Below the pieces are notes generated by a model that had not been told where the DNA came from, searched no databases, and saw only the letters and a program-made list of their open reading frames with translations. From Syntrophomonas sp964422685 (GTDB taxonomy: Bacteria; Bacillota; Syntrophomonadia; Syntrophomonadales; Syntrophomonadaceae): DNA of 9,056 nt. The position numbers were made by a program, and so were the translations under genes. This document shows positions 1 to 6,422 of this stretch, one piece after another. Positions within the stretch are counted from its first letter, which is position 1. Every line of letters begins with the position of its first letter. The stretch lies in the NCBI GenBank assembly GCA_964422685.1, contig CAYRCG010000089.1:1-9056 (forward strand), read 5' to 3'.

Positions 1-16
1 AAAGCATATTGCCCTA

Positions 17-54
17 GGGGAAGATTGCCACGTCGCTTCGCTCCTCGCAATGAC
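17..54. repeat. Widespread extragenic palindromic repeat
   Basis: The segment begins GGGGAAGATTGCCACG and ends CTCGCAATGACA, with ATTGC (24-28) and GCAAT (47-51) as the dyad arms around a CGCTTCGC-type centre. From memory, this wording (attgccacg...cttcgct...cgcaatgac) recurs as a dispersed intergenic repeat in many unrelated bacterial genomes. Its function is unknown. It forms the left arm of the larger inverted-repeat element. Confidence 0.6.
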
Positions 55-86
55 ACAACGCCCGGTCATTCCCAGCCTAAGGCGCA

Positions 87-130
87 TTTTCAGCGTTGTT
101 TGGACCTCGGGTCATGGGAGTTAGTATGAA
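87..130 (+). repeat. 45-bp dispersed repeat, copy A
   Basis: This copy starts TTTTCAGCGTTGTTTGG and ends GGAGTTAGTATGAA. It matches the reverse complement of 8995-9039 with three substitutions and one single-base indel over 45 positions. The core is close to a palindrome (GACC, CGGGTC). A further fragment, ATCGTTGTTT at 149-158, resembles the start of copy B and may be a partial third copy. Confidence 0.8.
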
Positions 131-185
131 TCTTCCCCGACTATTCCCATCGTTGTTTTCGTTTCACCCCAACTAGCTAATAATA

Positions 186-214
186 ACAAAAACCCCTGAA
201 ATATTCCAGGGGTT
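186..214 (-). terminator. Rho-independent terminator of rplU-prp-rpmA
   Basis: Read on the minus strand, AACCCCTG (198-191 side pairs with 207-214) forms an 8-bp stem, extendable by a G-U and A-U pairs into the GAATATTT loop. The closing CAGGGGTT runs into TTTGTT. It begins about 25 nt after the rpmA stop codon, so it ends the ribosomal protein transcript. No obg or spo0B gene follows before the window edge, unlike the order in Bacillus. Confidence 0.88.
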
Positions 215-239
215 CTGCCTATCAGTAGCTATGGGGAAA

Positions 240-533
240 TTATACAGTGGCACTTTCCATAGGATATACACTAACCTGTTTTTTATCCCGGCCTTTTCTT
301 TCGAATTTCACCTTGCCATCAATTATCGCGAAGATGGTATCATCCCTACCAATCATTACATTTTGACCAGGATGGATTCTAGTACCCCTTTGACGAACTA
401 GGATATTACCGGCATTTACTACCTGACCGTCATGCCTTTTAACTCCTAATCTTTTGGAGTGACTGTCCCTGCCGTTTCTGGAACTGCCGACGCCTTTTTT
501 ATGGGCAAATAGTTGCAGATCAAAACTGAACAT
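240..533 (-). CDS. rpmA: 50S ribosomal protein L27 with cleavable N-terminal extension
   Basis: L27 is a large-subunit protein whose N-terminus reaches toward the peptidyl transferase centre. After the start comes the short extension MFSFDLQLF, then AHKKGVGSSRNGRDS, the conserved start of mature L27. The sequence DLQLF/AHKKG fits the Firmicutes Prp cleavage site, giving a 9-residue prepeptide and an 88-residue mature protein. I chose the ATG at 533 because GGAGGTG lies 6-7 nt upstream; the in-frame GTG at 542 overlaps that Shine-Dalgarno sequence and is an unlikely start. The gene begins 2 nt after the stop of prp, which encodes the protease expected to trim it. A terminator follows. Identity is certain; the cleavage is inferred from the family. 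Confidence 0.97.
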   Translation of the reverse strand: MFSFDLQLFAHKKGVGSSRNGRDSHSKRLGVKRHDGQVVNAGNILVRQRGTRIHPGQNVMIGRDDTIFAIIDGKVKFERKGRDKKQVSVYPMESATV

Positions 534-535
534 AT

Positions 536-865
536 CTAACACCTCCTGATATTTACTTTAATTTTATCTGGGTATGCCTCTTGCATAGAAAGCAATCCGG
601 CCTCCATAGTAGATAGTATTATTTGGGCCCTTTTCATCTCTTCCCCGTCTAAACAGGGCGGAAGCTCACACTCCAAAAGACCTTTTTCCATCTTGTAGTT
701 CGGTCCGTTTTTTAGCTGTTTTACAAGTCCAATCAATGCCGTTTGGGCTACCGCTGATACCCCCGCACAATATATATCCTCACCCTCAGGGGCAAACCCC
801 GCATGTCCTACTATTCTGAATGATAGGATTCTGTTGTCCTTATAATTAATAGTTAAGGCAAGCAT
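536..865 (-). CDS. prp: Ribosomal-processing cysteine protease Prp (YsxB family)
   Basis: Prp removes the N-terminal extension of L27 in Firmicutes. The 109-residue length is normal. The family's catalytic histidine lies in GHAGFAPEGED (His21) and the catalytic cysteine in DIYCAGVSAVAQTA (Cys33); both motifs are intact. The start ATG overlaps the rplU stop by one base (TAATG), and the upstream Shine-Dalgarno sequence is weak, so translation is probably coupled to rplU. The order rplU-prp-rpmA, with substrate and protease genes adjacent, matches the arrangement in Bacillus and Staphylococcus (ysxB). The older label 'DUF464 protein' refers to this family. I see no defects. Confidence 0.95.
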   Translation of the reverse strand: MLALTINYKDNRILSFRIVGHAGFAPEGEDIYCAGVSAVAQTALIGLVKQLKNGPNYKMEKGLLECELPPCLDGEEMKRAQIILSTMEAGLLSMQEAYPDKIKVNIRRC

Positions 866-1179
866 TAGGCTTCTATTTTTCCAACCTTGATCTTGGTAAA
901 CGGTTGGCGATGCCCTTGTTTTTTACGGTAGTTCTTCCTCCGTTTATACTTAAAAACTATGATTTTTTTGTCTTTCCCCTGCTCTAAAACCTTGGCAAGA
1001 ACCCTCGCCCCGGGTATAAGGGGATTCCCAACCTTCACATTACCATTTCCGTCATTGAAAAAAAGCACTTTATCAATTACCAGTTCTTCGCCGGCTGCAA
1101 TGCCCAATTTTTCAATCCTTATTATGCTTCCTTCCTCAACCTTATACTGTTTCCCACCACTTTCGATTATCGCATACAT
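865..1179 (-). CDS. rplU: 50S ribosomal protein L21
   Basis: L21 is a 23S rRNA-binding protein of the large subunit. The predicted 104 residues begin MYAIIESGGKQYKVEEG, the standard L21 start, and the basic C-terminal motif FKYKRRKNYRKKQGHRQPFT is typical. I chose the ATG at 1179 because GGAGGTG sits 7 nt upstream; the ATG at 1197 would add six residues (MWRCIG) not typical of L21 and lies before that Shine-Dalgarno. The gene is first in rplU-prp-rpmA. A sigma-A-like promoter and a structured leader precede it, so it is probably under its own control, with possible read-through from rng because no terminator separates them. Confidence 0.97.
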   Translation of the reverse strand: MYAIIESGGKQYKVEEGSIIRIEKLGIAAGEELVIDKVLFFNDGNGNVKVGNPLIPGARVLAKVLEQGKDKKIIVFKYKRRKNYRKKQGHRQPFTKIKVGKIEA

Positions 1180-1198
1180 TCCAATACACCTCCACATT

Positions 1199-1262
1199 CC
1201 TCAGACTCGCCAATTGCGGGTAGACCCAAATGCCATTTAAAACCCCAACTGGGCGGTTACAA
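1199..1262 (-). promoter_or_regulatory. Probable L21 leader (autoregulatory mRNA structure)
   Basis: On the minus strand the 5' UTR of rplU reads through AACCGCCC, then CATTTGGGTCTACCCGC, then ATTGGCGAGTCTGAGG just before the Shine-Dalgarno. CGCC and GGCG can pair as an outer helix around a GGGT/ACCC hairpin, and CCCAGTTGGG can form another small stem. From memory, a structured L21 leader is known upstream of rplU in Firmicutes and is thought to respond to L21. Position and motifs fit, but a covariance model search was not possible. Confidence 0.6.
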
Positions 1263-1282
1263 AAACATGAAATCCAGATAAA

Positions 1283-1311
1283 AACTTATCACATAAAGTT
1301 CAACTAGTCAA
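1283..1311 (-). promoter_or_regulatory. Sigma-A-like promoter for rplU-prp-rpmA
   Basis: TTGACT at 1311-1306 matches the -35 consensus in five of six positions. The -10 is either GATAAG at 1290-1285, with an upstream TG extension and a short 15-nt spacer, or TAAGTT at 1288-1283 with a 17-nt spacer. The start point would fall near 1275, leaving a leader of roughly 95 nt that contains the candidate L21 structure. Confidence 0.5.
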
Positions 1312-1321
1312 GATATAAGCA

Positions 1322-2752
1322 CTATTCGCTGCCAGAAAGCAGCCTATATTCCCCCGAACCTAAGTCCGGGTCCGACAATAATGATATGTCCTTGCCGCAC
1401 CGCTTTTCAATATACTTTATATCGTTATTATCGTCCTTAAGGATTTTATACAATTGCGGCTCCGCCTTGCATATTATCTGCTTATTCTCCAGGTAGCCCA
1501 TATGGGCCATTTTTCTTTTGGCTTCACTAGCCAAAGCATATAGATTAATAACATGCCCCCGGCCATGACAATAATTGCACTCATCAGTAAAGAATTCTAC
1601 CACTCCATAACGTGATTTCTTGCGCGTCATTTCCAAAAAGCCTAAACCGGTAAAACCGATAATGCGGGTATTGGCCTTATCTTTTTCCAATTCTCTTTTT
1701 AGAGCCTTTATTAATTCACCCTGGTTGGATTTATCTTTCATATCAATAAAATCTATGAGGACTATACCCCCCAGGCTGCGTAGCCTGAGCTGACGAGGTA
1801 TTTCTATAGCTGCCTCCATATTTATACTGAAAACCGTTTCCTCAAAATTATCCTTACCGGTGAATTTCCCGCTATTTACATCGATGACTGTCATCGCTTC
1901 AGTAAGGTCAAAAATTAGATAGCCCCCATTTTTTAACCATATTTTCCGGCGCAGTGATCTTCTGATGTCCTTTTCCAGGTTGTACTTTTCGAAAAGGGCT
2001 CCCTCTTCATAATCGACCATCAACGAACCAAAATTATTTTTATCGCTGATATATTCCAGAATCTTATCCCTGAGTCTCCGATTGTTGATAACTATCCGGC
2101 TTAAATTGCCATCTAAATAATCACGCATAGTCCTTTCTAGAACATCCATATCTTCATAGATCAAACTAGGAGCCTTACGGTTTCTATATCTTAATCGTAT
2201 CTCCTCCCAAACCCTTAACAATCTGTTTAATTCTTGGATTATTTCCTGATCATCGGTTTCCAGGCAGGCTGTTCTCACGATAATCCCGCCATTTTCCGGT
2301 TTGTTTTCTATTAGCAAGGAACGCAGATGTTTTCTTCTTTCGTCTCCAGTTATTTTGCGAGAGATAGAAACTTCGTTCTGAAAAGGCAGGAAAACCAATA
2401 AACGCCCAGGGATACTAAGATCACCCGTAACCCGGGCCCCTTTTTCCGAAAAGGCTTCTTTCTTGACCTGCACCATAATGTTCTGGCCGCTCTTTAAAAA
2501 ATCATAGACATTAAACCCCTTCTTTTTTCCCGCTCTAGCAACATCCCCAGCGAAAAGAAAAGCATTCCTCGACAGTCCGATATCGATAAAAACACAGGAT
2601 AAGCCGGGTAGTATGTCCTTAATCTTACCCTTATATATCTTACCCACGTTCTCATCTTGGGCGGCCCAAAACACCTCAGCCAGACGACCATCTTCAACTA
2701 TTGCAACCCGTGATTCCCAAGGGTATACCTCGGCAATTATTTCTTTTATCAA
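1322..2752 (-). CDS. rng: Ribonuclease G / RNase E family endoribonuclease
   Basis: This family makes single-strand endonucleolytic cuts in RNA, such as rRNA precursors and mRNA, in the cytoplasm. At 476 residues it is RNase G-sized and lacks the long C-terminal scaffold of E. coli RNase E. An S1 domain lies at about 36-105 (KIYKGKIKDILPGLSCVFID). The metal-binding aspartates appear as Asp291 in VIDVNSGKF and Asp334 in IVLIDFIDM. The zinc-link cysteines are Cys392 and Cys395 in CNYCHGRGH. GFTGLGFLEMTRKK (366-379) is also characteristic. The start is TTG at 2752, fitting the family start (MIKEIIAEVYPWESRVAI); the Shine-Dalgarno GAGTGG is weak. It lies 13 nt after the DUF2344 gene, so the two are likely cotranscribed. 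Confidence 0.95.
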   Translation of the reverse strand: MIKEIIAEVYPWESRVAIVEDGRLAEVFWAAQDENVGKIYKGKIKDILPGLSCVFIDIGLSRNAFLFAGDVARAGKKKGFNVYDFLKSGQNIMVQVKKEAFSEKGARVTGDLSIPGRLLVFLPFQNEVSISRKITGDERRKHLRSLLIENKPENGGIIVRTACLETDDQEIIQELNRLLRVWEEIRLRYRNRKAPSLIYEDMDVLERTMRDYLDGNLSRIVINNRRLRDKILEYISDKNNFGSLMVDYEEGALFEKYNLEKDIRRSLRRKIWLKNGGYLIFDLTEAMTVIDVNSGKFTGKDNFEETVFSINMEAAIEIPRQLRLRSLGGIVLIDFIDMKDKSNQGELIKALKRELEKDKANTRIIGFTGLGFLEMTRKKSRYGVVEFFTDECNYCHGRGHVINLYALASEAKRKMAHMGYLENKQIICKAEPQLYKILKDDNNDIKYIEKRCGKDISLLSDPDLGSGEYRLLSGSE

Positions 2753-2765
2753 ATCTATCCACTCA

Positions 2766-3497
2766 TTATAATTCTTTAACTATCATTTTATCGTTTGGAT
2801 CAGAGGAAAAATGTAACGGCTCCAGCGGGGGATGATAGTCAGACCCCTTACGAATATAATTACCACTACGGAAAACATCGATTATACTTCTTGCTGAAAA
2901 GCCCGTCTTTAGTAACAGTTCGTTAAGTTCATCATAACGAACATTTACCGGTTCGCCTACTGCAACCCATATTTCTATCCGAGCCAAGCCCAAAGATTCC
3001 TTACACTCTATTCTATAAATACCACCGCGTAGCTCTTTGTCAAGTCCTTTTTTTTTACCCTTGCTTTTGACCATTAAAGATGTCCGGCCCAAGACTTCCT
3101 CTTTCCACCTGTCCAAAGTAGGGAAAGGGGCCTTCAACTGATAAACATAGGAAGCGGCATCTATAACTTTCATTAGGGAGGGATTACTTCTATCAATCTC
3201 CTTACATTCCTTAAGCTGTAGGCCGTCGGGTAAAACTACCCCTAGCCTCTTTCCGAAATCTCCCGGGTCCATTTTTCGGCTGAGCTCCAGATCAAAATAC
3301 TCATTCTCTCCCCATAGTCCCACTGGTAACACCGTTCCCATAGATAACTTAATGTGGGGATTAAAACCCTCGCTAAGAGCATAAGGAATAGCAGCCCGGC
3401 GCAAACTTCTTTCCATTAAATGCATCATGTCCAGGTTGCCCAAGAACTTTAATTCCGGTCCAACCCTATACCTACTTCTTAAACGCAACAGTTTCAC
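2766..3497 (-). CDS. Radical SAM-linked protein, DUF2344 (TIGR03936 type)
   Basis: The function is unknown. This family is found next to, or fused to, TIGR03960-type radical SAM proteins, and it overlaps that gene here. The N-terminal half carries the family signature: FLGNLDMMHLMERSLRRA (18-35), SEGFNPHIK (42-50) and VLPVGLWGENEYFDLEL (56-72). The C-terminal half is variable, with a lysine-rich stretch near residue 165. Length (243) is usual. The start is uncertain: GTG at 3497 has AAAGG directly against it, whereas TTG at 3488 has the same AAAGG 9 nt upstream, which is better spacing and would remove three residues. Either start overlaps the radical SAM gene (26 or 17 nt), implying coupled translation. 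A role as partner or substrate adaptor of the radical SAM enzyme is inference. Confidence 0.9.
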   Translation of the reverse strand: MKLLRLRSRYRVGPELKFLGNLDMMHLMERSLRRAAIPYALSEGFNPHIKLSMGTVLPVGLWGENEYFDLELSRKMDPGDFGKRLGVVLPDGLQLKECKEIDRSNPSLMKVIDAASYVYQLKAPFPTLDRWKEEVLGRTSLMVKSKGKKKGLDKELRGGIYRIECKESLGLARIEIWVAVGEPVNVRYDELNELLLKTGFSARSIIDVFRSGNYIRKGSDYHPPLEPLHFSSDPNDKMIVKEL

Positions 3498-5322
3498 CCT
3501 TTATATCTATATTTACGTCCATAGTCAAACAAACCCCGCAATCGTTGCAGCCATCTTGCCGGCAATCCTCCGTAGTAAAACCCTCATAGGCCTTCTGGTC
3601 TTCCTTTTGCAAAAATTCTTTGCTTAACCCGATATCTATAAAATCCCAGGGGAGTATTTCATCATAAGAACGTTGCCGTTCATTATAGAATTCAGGCTTC
3701 ACTCCGGATTCCTCAAAGGCATCCTGCCACTTTTTGAAATCAAAATACTCAGACCAAGCATCAAACTTGCAGCCTTTTTTCCAAGCTAGATAAATAGCCT
3801 TAGCTAACCTTCTATCCCCACGGGCAATCGCTGCCTCCAAGTAGCTCGTCCGACTATCATGAAAATTCAATTTGATTCTTTTTCTTTTTTTTCGGGATAA
3901 AAATAGCTGTTTCTTTTCCAGTTCCTCCATAGTATCCTGCGCACGCCATTGAAATGGCGTGTGTGCCTTGGGTACAAAAGAAGACAAGCTAGCCCGAATT
4001 TCTACCGGGCGGCGAGAGTATTTATCCCCTATATGTTTGACTTTTTGCAGAATCTCGGCTATCCCTGCCAAATCTTCTTCCGTTTCCCCGGGGAGTCCTA
4101 GCATAAAATACAGTTTAAGCGAAAGCCAACCGGATTTAAAGGCGGCCTCTACCGCTTTAAACAGCTGTTCTTCGCTTACATTCTTATTAACAATATCCCG
4201 TAGGCGCTGGGTCCCGGCCTCGGGAGCCAAGGTTAAGGTGGTCTTCCTTACCTTTTGCACTTCATTAGCTAAATCAATGGAAAAAGCATCTACCCGTAAT
4301 GATGGTAATGACACCCCGATACCTTCGCCTCCGTACTTATCCACCAAGGCCTTTACCAGAGGGTCTATTCCCGAATAATCCAAGCTGCTTAGAGAGGCCA
4401 GTGATATTTCCTCATAGCCGGTGCTTTGTAATTGGCATTGGGCCTGTTCCTGTAGCACATCAAGGCTACGCTCCCTCACCGGTCGATAAACCATACCCGC
4501 ATGACAGAAACGGCATCCCCGCTGACAACCCCGCATAAGTTCTAAAACTGCGCGATCATGGGTTATTTCCATATAGGGCAATATCGGTTTTAAGGGGAAA
4601 TAAGCCTGGTCCAAATCCTTCACTACCCTTTTGTGAACCTGGGCGGGCACCCCCGGGGACTTGGGCCTAAAGGACTCCAATCTCCCGTCAGGGTGATATT
4701 TTACGCTGTATAAGGCCGGAACATAGATACCTTCGATTTCCGCCAGCCTCCTAAGCTTATCCATTTTATTCAAGTCCCGAGCAGCCTCTACCTTATCCAG
4801 TAACTCTAATAGAACTTCTTCTCCGTCACCAATGGCAAAAGCATCAAAAAATTCGGCAAAGGGTTCCGGGTTAAAGGCTACCGGTCCCCCGGCAATAACT
4901 AATGGATACTTCGCATCCCTCTCCTCGGAGAATAATGGTATCCCAGCCAAATCAAGCATATTTAGGACATTGGTAATTGATAACTCATATTGTAAGGAAA
5001 AACCTAGAACTTCGAAATCCCGCACAGGACGATAGGATTCCAGCGAAAATAGCGGTATTCCTTCCCCCCGCATTATCATTTCCATGTCCGGCCAGGGGGC
5101 AAACACCCTTTCCAAAAGATGTCGGCTTTTTTCGTTAACTATCCCATATAATATCTTTCCCCCGACATGAGACATCCCAACTTCGTAAACATCGGGGAAA
5201 GCAAAGGCCATTTTAACCCCTGCCTGCTCCCAATCTTTCCTTATTATATTGAGTTCATTACCAATGTAGCGTACCGGTTTAACTACTCGCGGCAGAATTT
5301 CGCAAAAAAGCCTTTCTTTCAA
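3472..5322 (-). CDS. B12-binding-type radical SAM protein (TIGR03960 type)
   Basis: This is an uncharacterised radical SAM enzyme of 616 residues. The N-terminal part (about 36-180) resembles a cobalamin-binding fold: FPDVYEVGMSHVGG (42-55), AGGPVAFNPEP (144-154) and FAIGDGEEV (162-170). The cluster-binding CxxxCxxC is Cys266, Cys270, Cys273 (MRGCQRGCRFCHAG), followed by a radical SAM barrel with LPSLRVDAF (339-347), LAPEAGTQRLR (365-375) and YFMLGLPGETEED (405-417). The C-terminus has a second cysteine group, Cys587, Cys592, Cys595, Cys598, which could hold another iron-sulfur cluster. In the DxHxxG position of classical B12 domains there is Tyr46 instead of His. The start is TTG at 5322, with GGAGG 11 nt and GAGG 4 nt upstream. 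It overlaps the DUF2344 gene. The substrate is unknown; proximity to rng and ribosomal genes hints at RNA or ribosomes. Confidence 0.93.
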   Translation of the reverse strand: MKERLFCEILPRVVKPVRYIGNELNIIRKDWEQAGVKMAFAFPDVYEVGMSHVGGKILYGIVNEKSRHLLERVFAPWPDMEMIMRGEGIPLFSLESYRPVRDFEVLGFSLQYELSITNVLNMLDLAGIPLFSEERDAKYPLVIAGGPVAFNPEPFAEFFDAFAIGDGEEVLLELLDKVEAARDLNKMDKLRRLAEIEGIYVPALYSVKYHPDGRLESFRPKSPGVPAQVHKRVVKDLDQAYFPLKPILPYMEITHDRAVLELMRGCQRGCRFCHAGMVYRPVRERSLDVLQEQAQCQLQSTGYEEISLASLSSLDYSGIDPLVKALVDKYGGEGIGVSLPSLRVDAFSIDLANEVQKVRKTTLTLAPEAGTQRLRDIVNKNVSEEQLFKAVEAAFKSGWLSLKLYFMLGLPGETEEDLAGIAEILQKVKHIGDKYSRRPVEIRASLSSFVPKAHTPFQWRAQDTMEELEKKQLFLSRKKRKRIKLNFHDSRTSYLEAAIARGDRRLAKAIYLAWKKGCKFDAWSEYFDFKKWQDAFEESGVKPEFYNERQRSYDEILPWDFIDIGLSKEFLQKEDQKAYEGFTTEDCRQDGCNDCGVCLTMDVNIDIKGETVAFKK

Positions 5323-5350
5323 GAATCCTCGTTCCTCCGTTTAAATCCTA

Positions 5351-5378
5351 TTTATACTGTTCGATAAGCAATCTGCAA
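5351..5378 (-). promoter_or_regulatory. Candidate promoter for the radical SAM-DUF2344-rng group
   Basis: TTGCAG at 5378-5373 and TATAAA at 5356-5351 are separated by 16 nt, and transcription would start just upstream of GGAGG at 5338-5334. The -10 is good and the -35 weak. Other AT-rich hexamers nearby (TATAAT at 5397-5392, TATGAT near 5408) have poorer partners. The 237-nt gap after spoIVFB makes a promoter here likely even if this exact assignment is not. Confidence 0.35.
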
Positions 5379-5482
5379 ATTACACTTTTTTATTATATAT
5401 ACTATCATAAAACCTATATCTAGCCTAAAAATCAACGGGTTTATTTCTTTGTTTGCCTTACCCAAGTGATTATACAAATTGT

Positions 5483-5519
5483 GGTTTGCCATAAGGGAAA
5501 TATCCCCCCGGTAGCAACC
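5483..5519 (-). other. Imperfect stem-loop between spoIVFB and the radical SAM gene
   Basis: GGTTGC (5519-5514, minus strand) can pair with GCAAACC (5489-5483) with one bulge, enclosing a GGGA/TCCC inner stem with a 4-nt loop. No U-tract follows, so it is not a standard terminator. It could weakly attenuate read-through from spoIVFAB or be chance. The rest of 5323-5559 is AT-rich and shows no gene. Confidence 0.3.
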
Positions 5520-5559
5520 TTACACTTTTATTAACCATCATAAGCCCCCATAACAGTAG

Positions 5560-6420
5560 CTAGCAACAGTCCTTCAATAGAATACGCGGACCCTCCTCCA
5601 AGAAGCATTCGATTAGCTCTACCTCACTCAACATTCCCAATGGATGATGTTTTTCATCTAGCGAAACCACAAGCAAATAATAATTTGGCGCAGTAGCATT
5701 TAATATATCCTTAATCGGGGTATGATTGTAAGCAACTAACTGTTTGCAGGGTAAAAACCCTTTTCGGGCTAGTTCGGCTTTTTTATGCAACAAATAGCGC
5801 ATGAAGCTATAAGATAGGAGTCTGCTTTCCCTCCGGGCTGCCCAGAAAAGGAGAATTCCGACTATTATATAGTTAGCACCGGTTAGACGGGCAAAGCTAA
5901 GATATATCCCGCCTGTAAATAGCAAAAGGGCTATTATTTGGCCTAAAAACGCGGTGATCTTGGTAGATCTTTTGAAGCCCAATAGGGGGGATAGCAGCGA
6001 GCGAAATACTTTTCCCCCATCTAGGGGAAGAGCTGGCAGAAGATTAAAAAGACCTAATAATAGATTAATGTTTATAAAGAATTGTAAATCTGCGTCTAGA
6101 TAAGGCTGCAGAAAATAGAATGAGCCTGCAACTAACAAACTCATCATTGGCCCGGCTAAAGCTAGGTATATTTCTTTACCCGGATCTAGGCCGGTAAAGT
6201 CTTCGATTTGTGCCTGCCCCCCAAAAGGCATGATTTCAATTTCGGCCACTTTTATTCCCTGTTTTAATGCCATCAGGATATGGGCTATTTCATGTAAGAA
6301 TACAGCAGATAGAATAACGATTATCTCACGACCTAAACCCAGACTGGTGTAGAGAATGGCTAAAAGCAAAAATAGTGGATTGATCCGGATAGGAATACCA
6401 AAAATACTAGCAAACTTCAC
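5560..6420 (-). CDS. spoIVFB: Stage IV sporulation intramembrane metalloprotease SpoIVFB (M50)
   Basis: SpoIVFB is the site-2-type zinc protease that cleaves pro-sigma-K in the mother-cell/forespore membranes. HEIAH at 43-47 supplies the zinc ligands and catalytic Glu44; the third ligand is Asp134 in NLLPALPLDGG (126-136). MPFGGQAQIED (64-74) is also typical of the family. About six hydrophobic segments span roughly 14-29, 31-50, 83-104, 115-131, 156-175 and 181-195. The C-terminal part (about 223-279) looks like the single CBS domain by which this family senses nucleotides; it ends in CysCys. Length (286) is normal. The start is GTG at 6420, 2 nt after the spoIVFA stop, with little Shine-Dalgarno, so translation is probably coupled. 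An ordinary housekeeping M50 protease is less likely given the spoIVFA-like neighbour. Confidence 0.92.
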   Translation of the reverse strand: MKFASIFGIPIRINPLFLLLAILYTSLGLGREIIVILSAVFLHEIAHILMALKQGIKVAEIEIMPFGGQAQIEDFTGLDPGKEIYLALAGPMMSLLVAGSFYFLQPYLDADLQFFININLLLGLFNLLPALPLDGGKVFRSLLSPLLGFKRSTKITAFLGQIIALLLFTGGIYLSFARLTGANYIIVGILLFWAARRESRLLSYSFMRYLLHKKAELARKGFLPCKQLVAYNHTPIKDILNATAPNYYLLVVSLDEKHHPLGMLSEVELIECFLEEGPRILLKDCC

Positions 6421-6422
6421 CT

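Larger units (their letters stand above)
17..138. repeat. Nested inverted-repeat (MITE-like) element downstream of rpmA
   Basis: The 10-mer GGGGAAGATT at 17-26 is matched by its exact reverse complement AATCTTCCCC at 129-138. Inside, ACAACGC (55-61) pairs with GCGTTGT (93-99), and GCCTAAGGC (76-84) is a small hairpin. The segment could therefore fold as a branched hairpin of about 120 nt. It contains no ORF of useful size. It lies beyond the rpmA terminator, as non-coding repeats usually do. It may be a miniature mobile element or an extragenic palindromic repeat; no target-site duplication is convincing by eye. Confidence 0.55.

Noticed and set aside
1..184. CRISPR array or tRNA in the repeat-rich left end
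   Set aside because: The repeats are not regularly spaced, and no cloverleaf or CCA-ended structure is visible.
865..1197. rplU starting at the ATG at 1197
   Set aside because: That ATG lies upstream of the strong Shine-Dalgarno, and the extra MWRCIG is not typical of L21.
959..1240. Plus-strand ORF of 93 codons opposite rplU
   Set aside because: It is antisense to a certain ribosomal protein gene, has serine/proline-rich low-complexity content and no recognisable motif.
2494..2697. Minus-strand ORF inside rng in another frame
   Set aside because: It is wholly contained in rng, which shows conserved S1 residues across the same bases.
3959..4538. Two overlapping plus-strand ORFs opposite the radical SAM gene
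   Set aside because: They mirror the codons of a gene with clear catalytic motifs on the other strand, and have no Shine-Dalgarno or known domain.
5483..5519. Terminator for spoIVFAB
   Set aside because: The stem is imperfect and no U-tract follows; kept only as an unexplained stem-loop.
5323..5559. T-box or other riboswitch upstream of the radical SAM gene
   Set aside because: No T-box sequence, terminator/antiterminator pair or known riboswitch core was seen; the stretch is mostly AT-rich promoter-like DNA.
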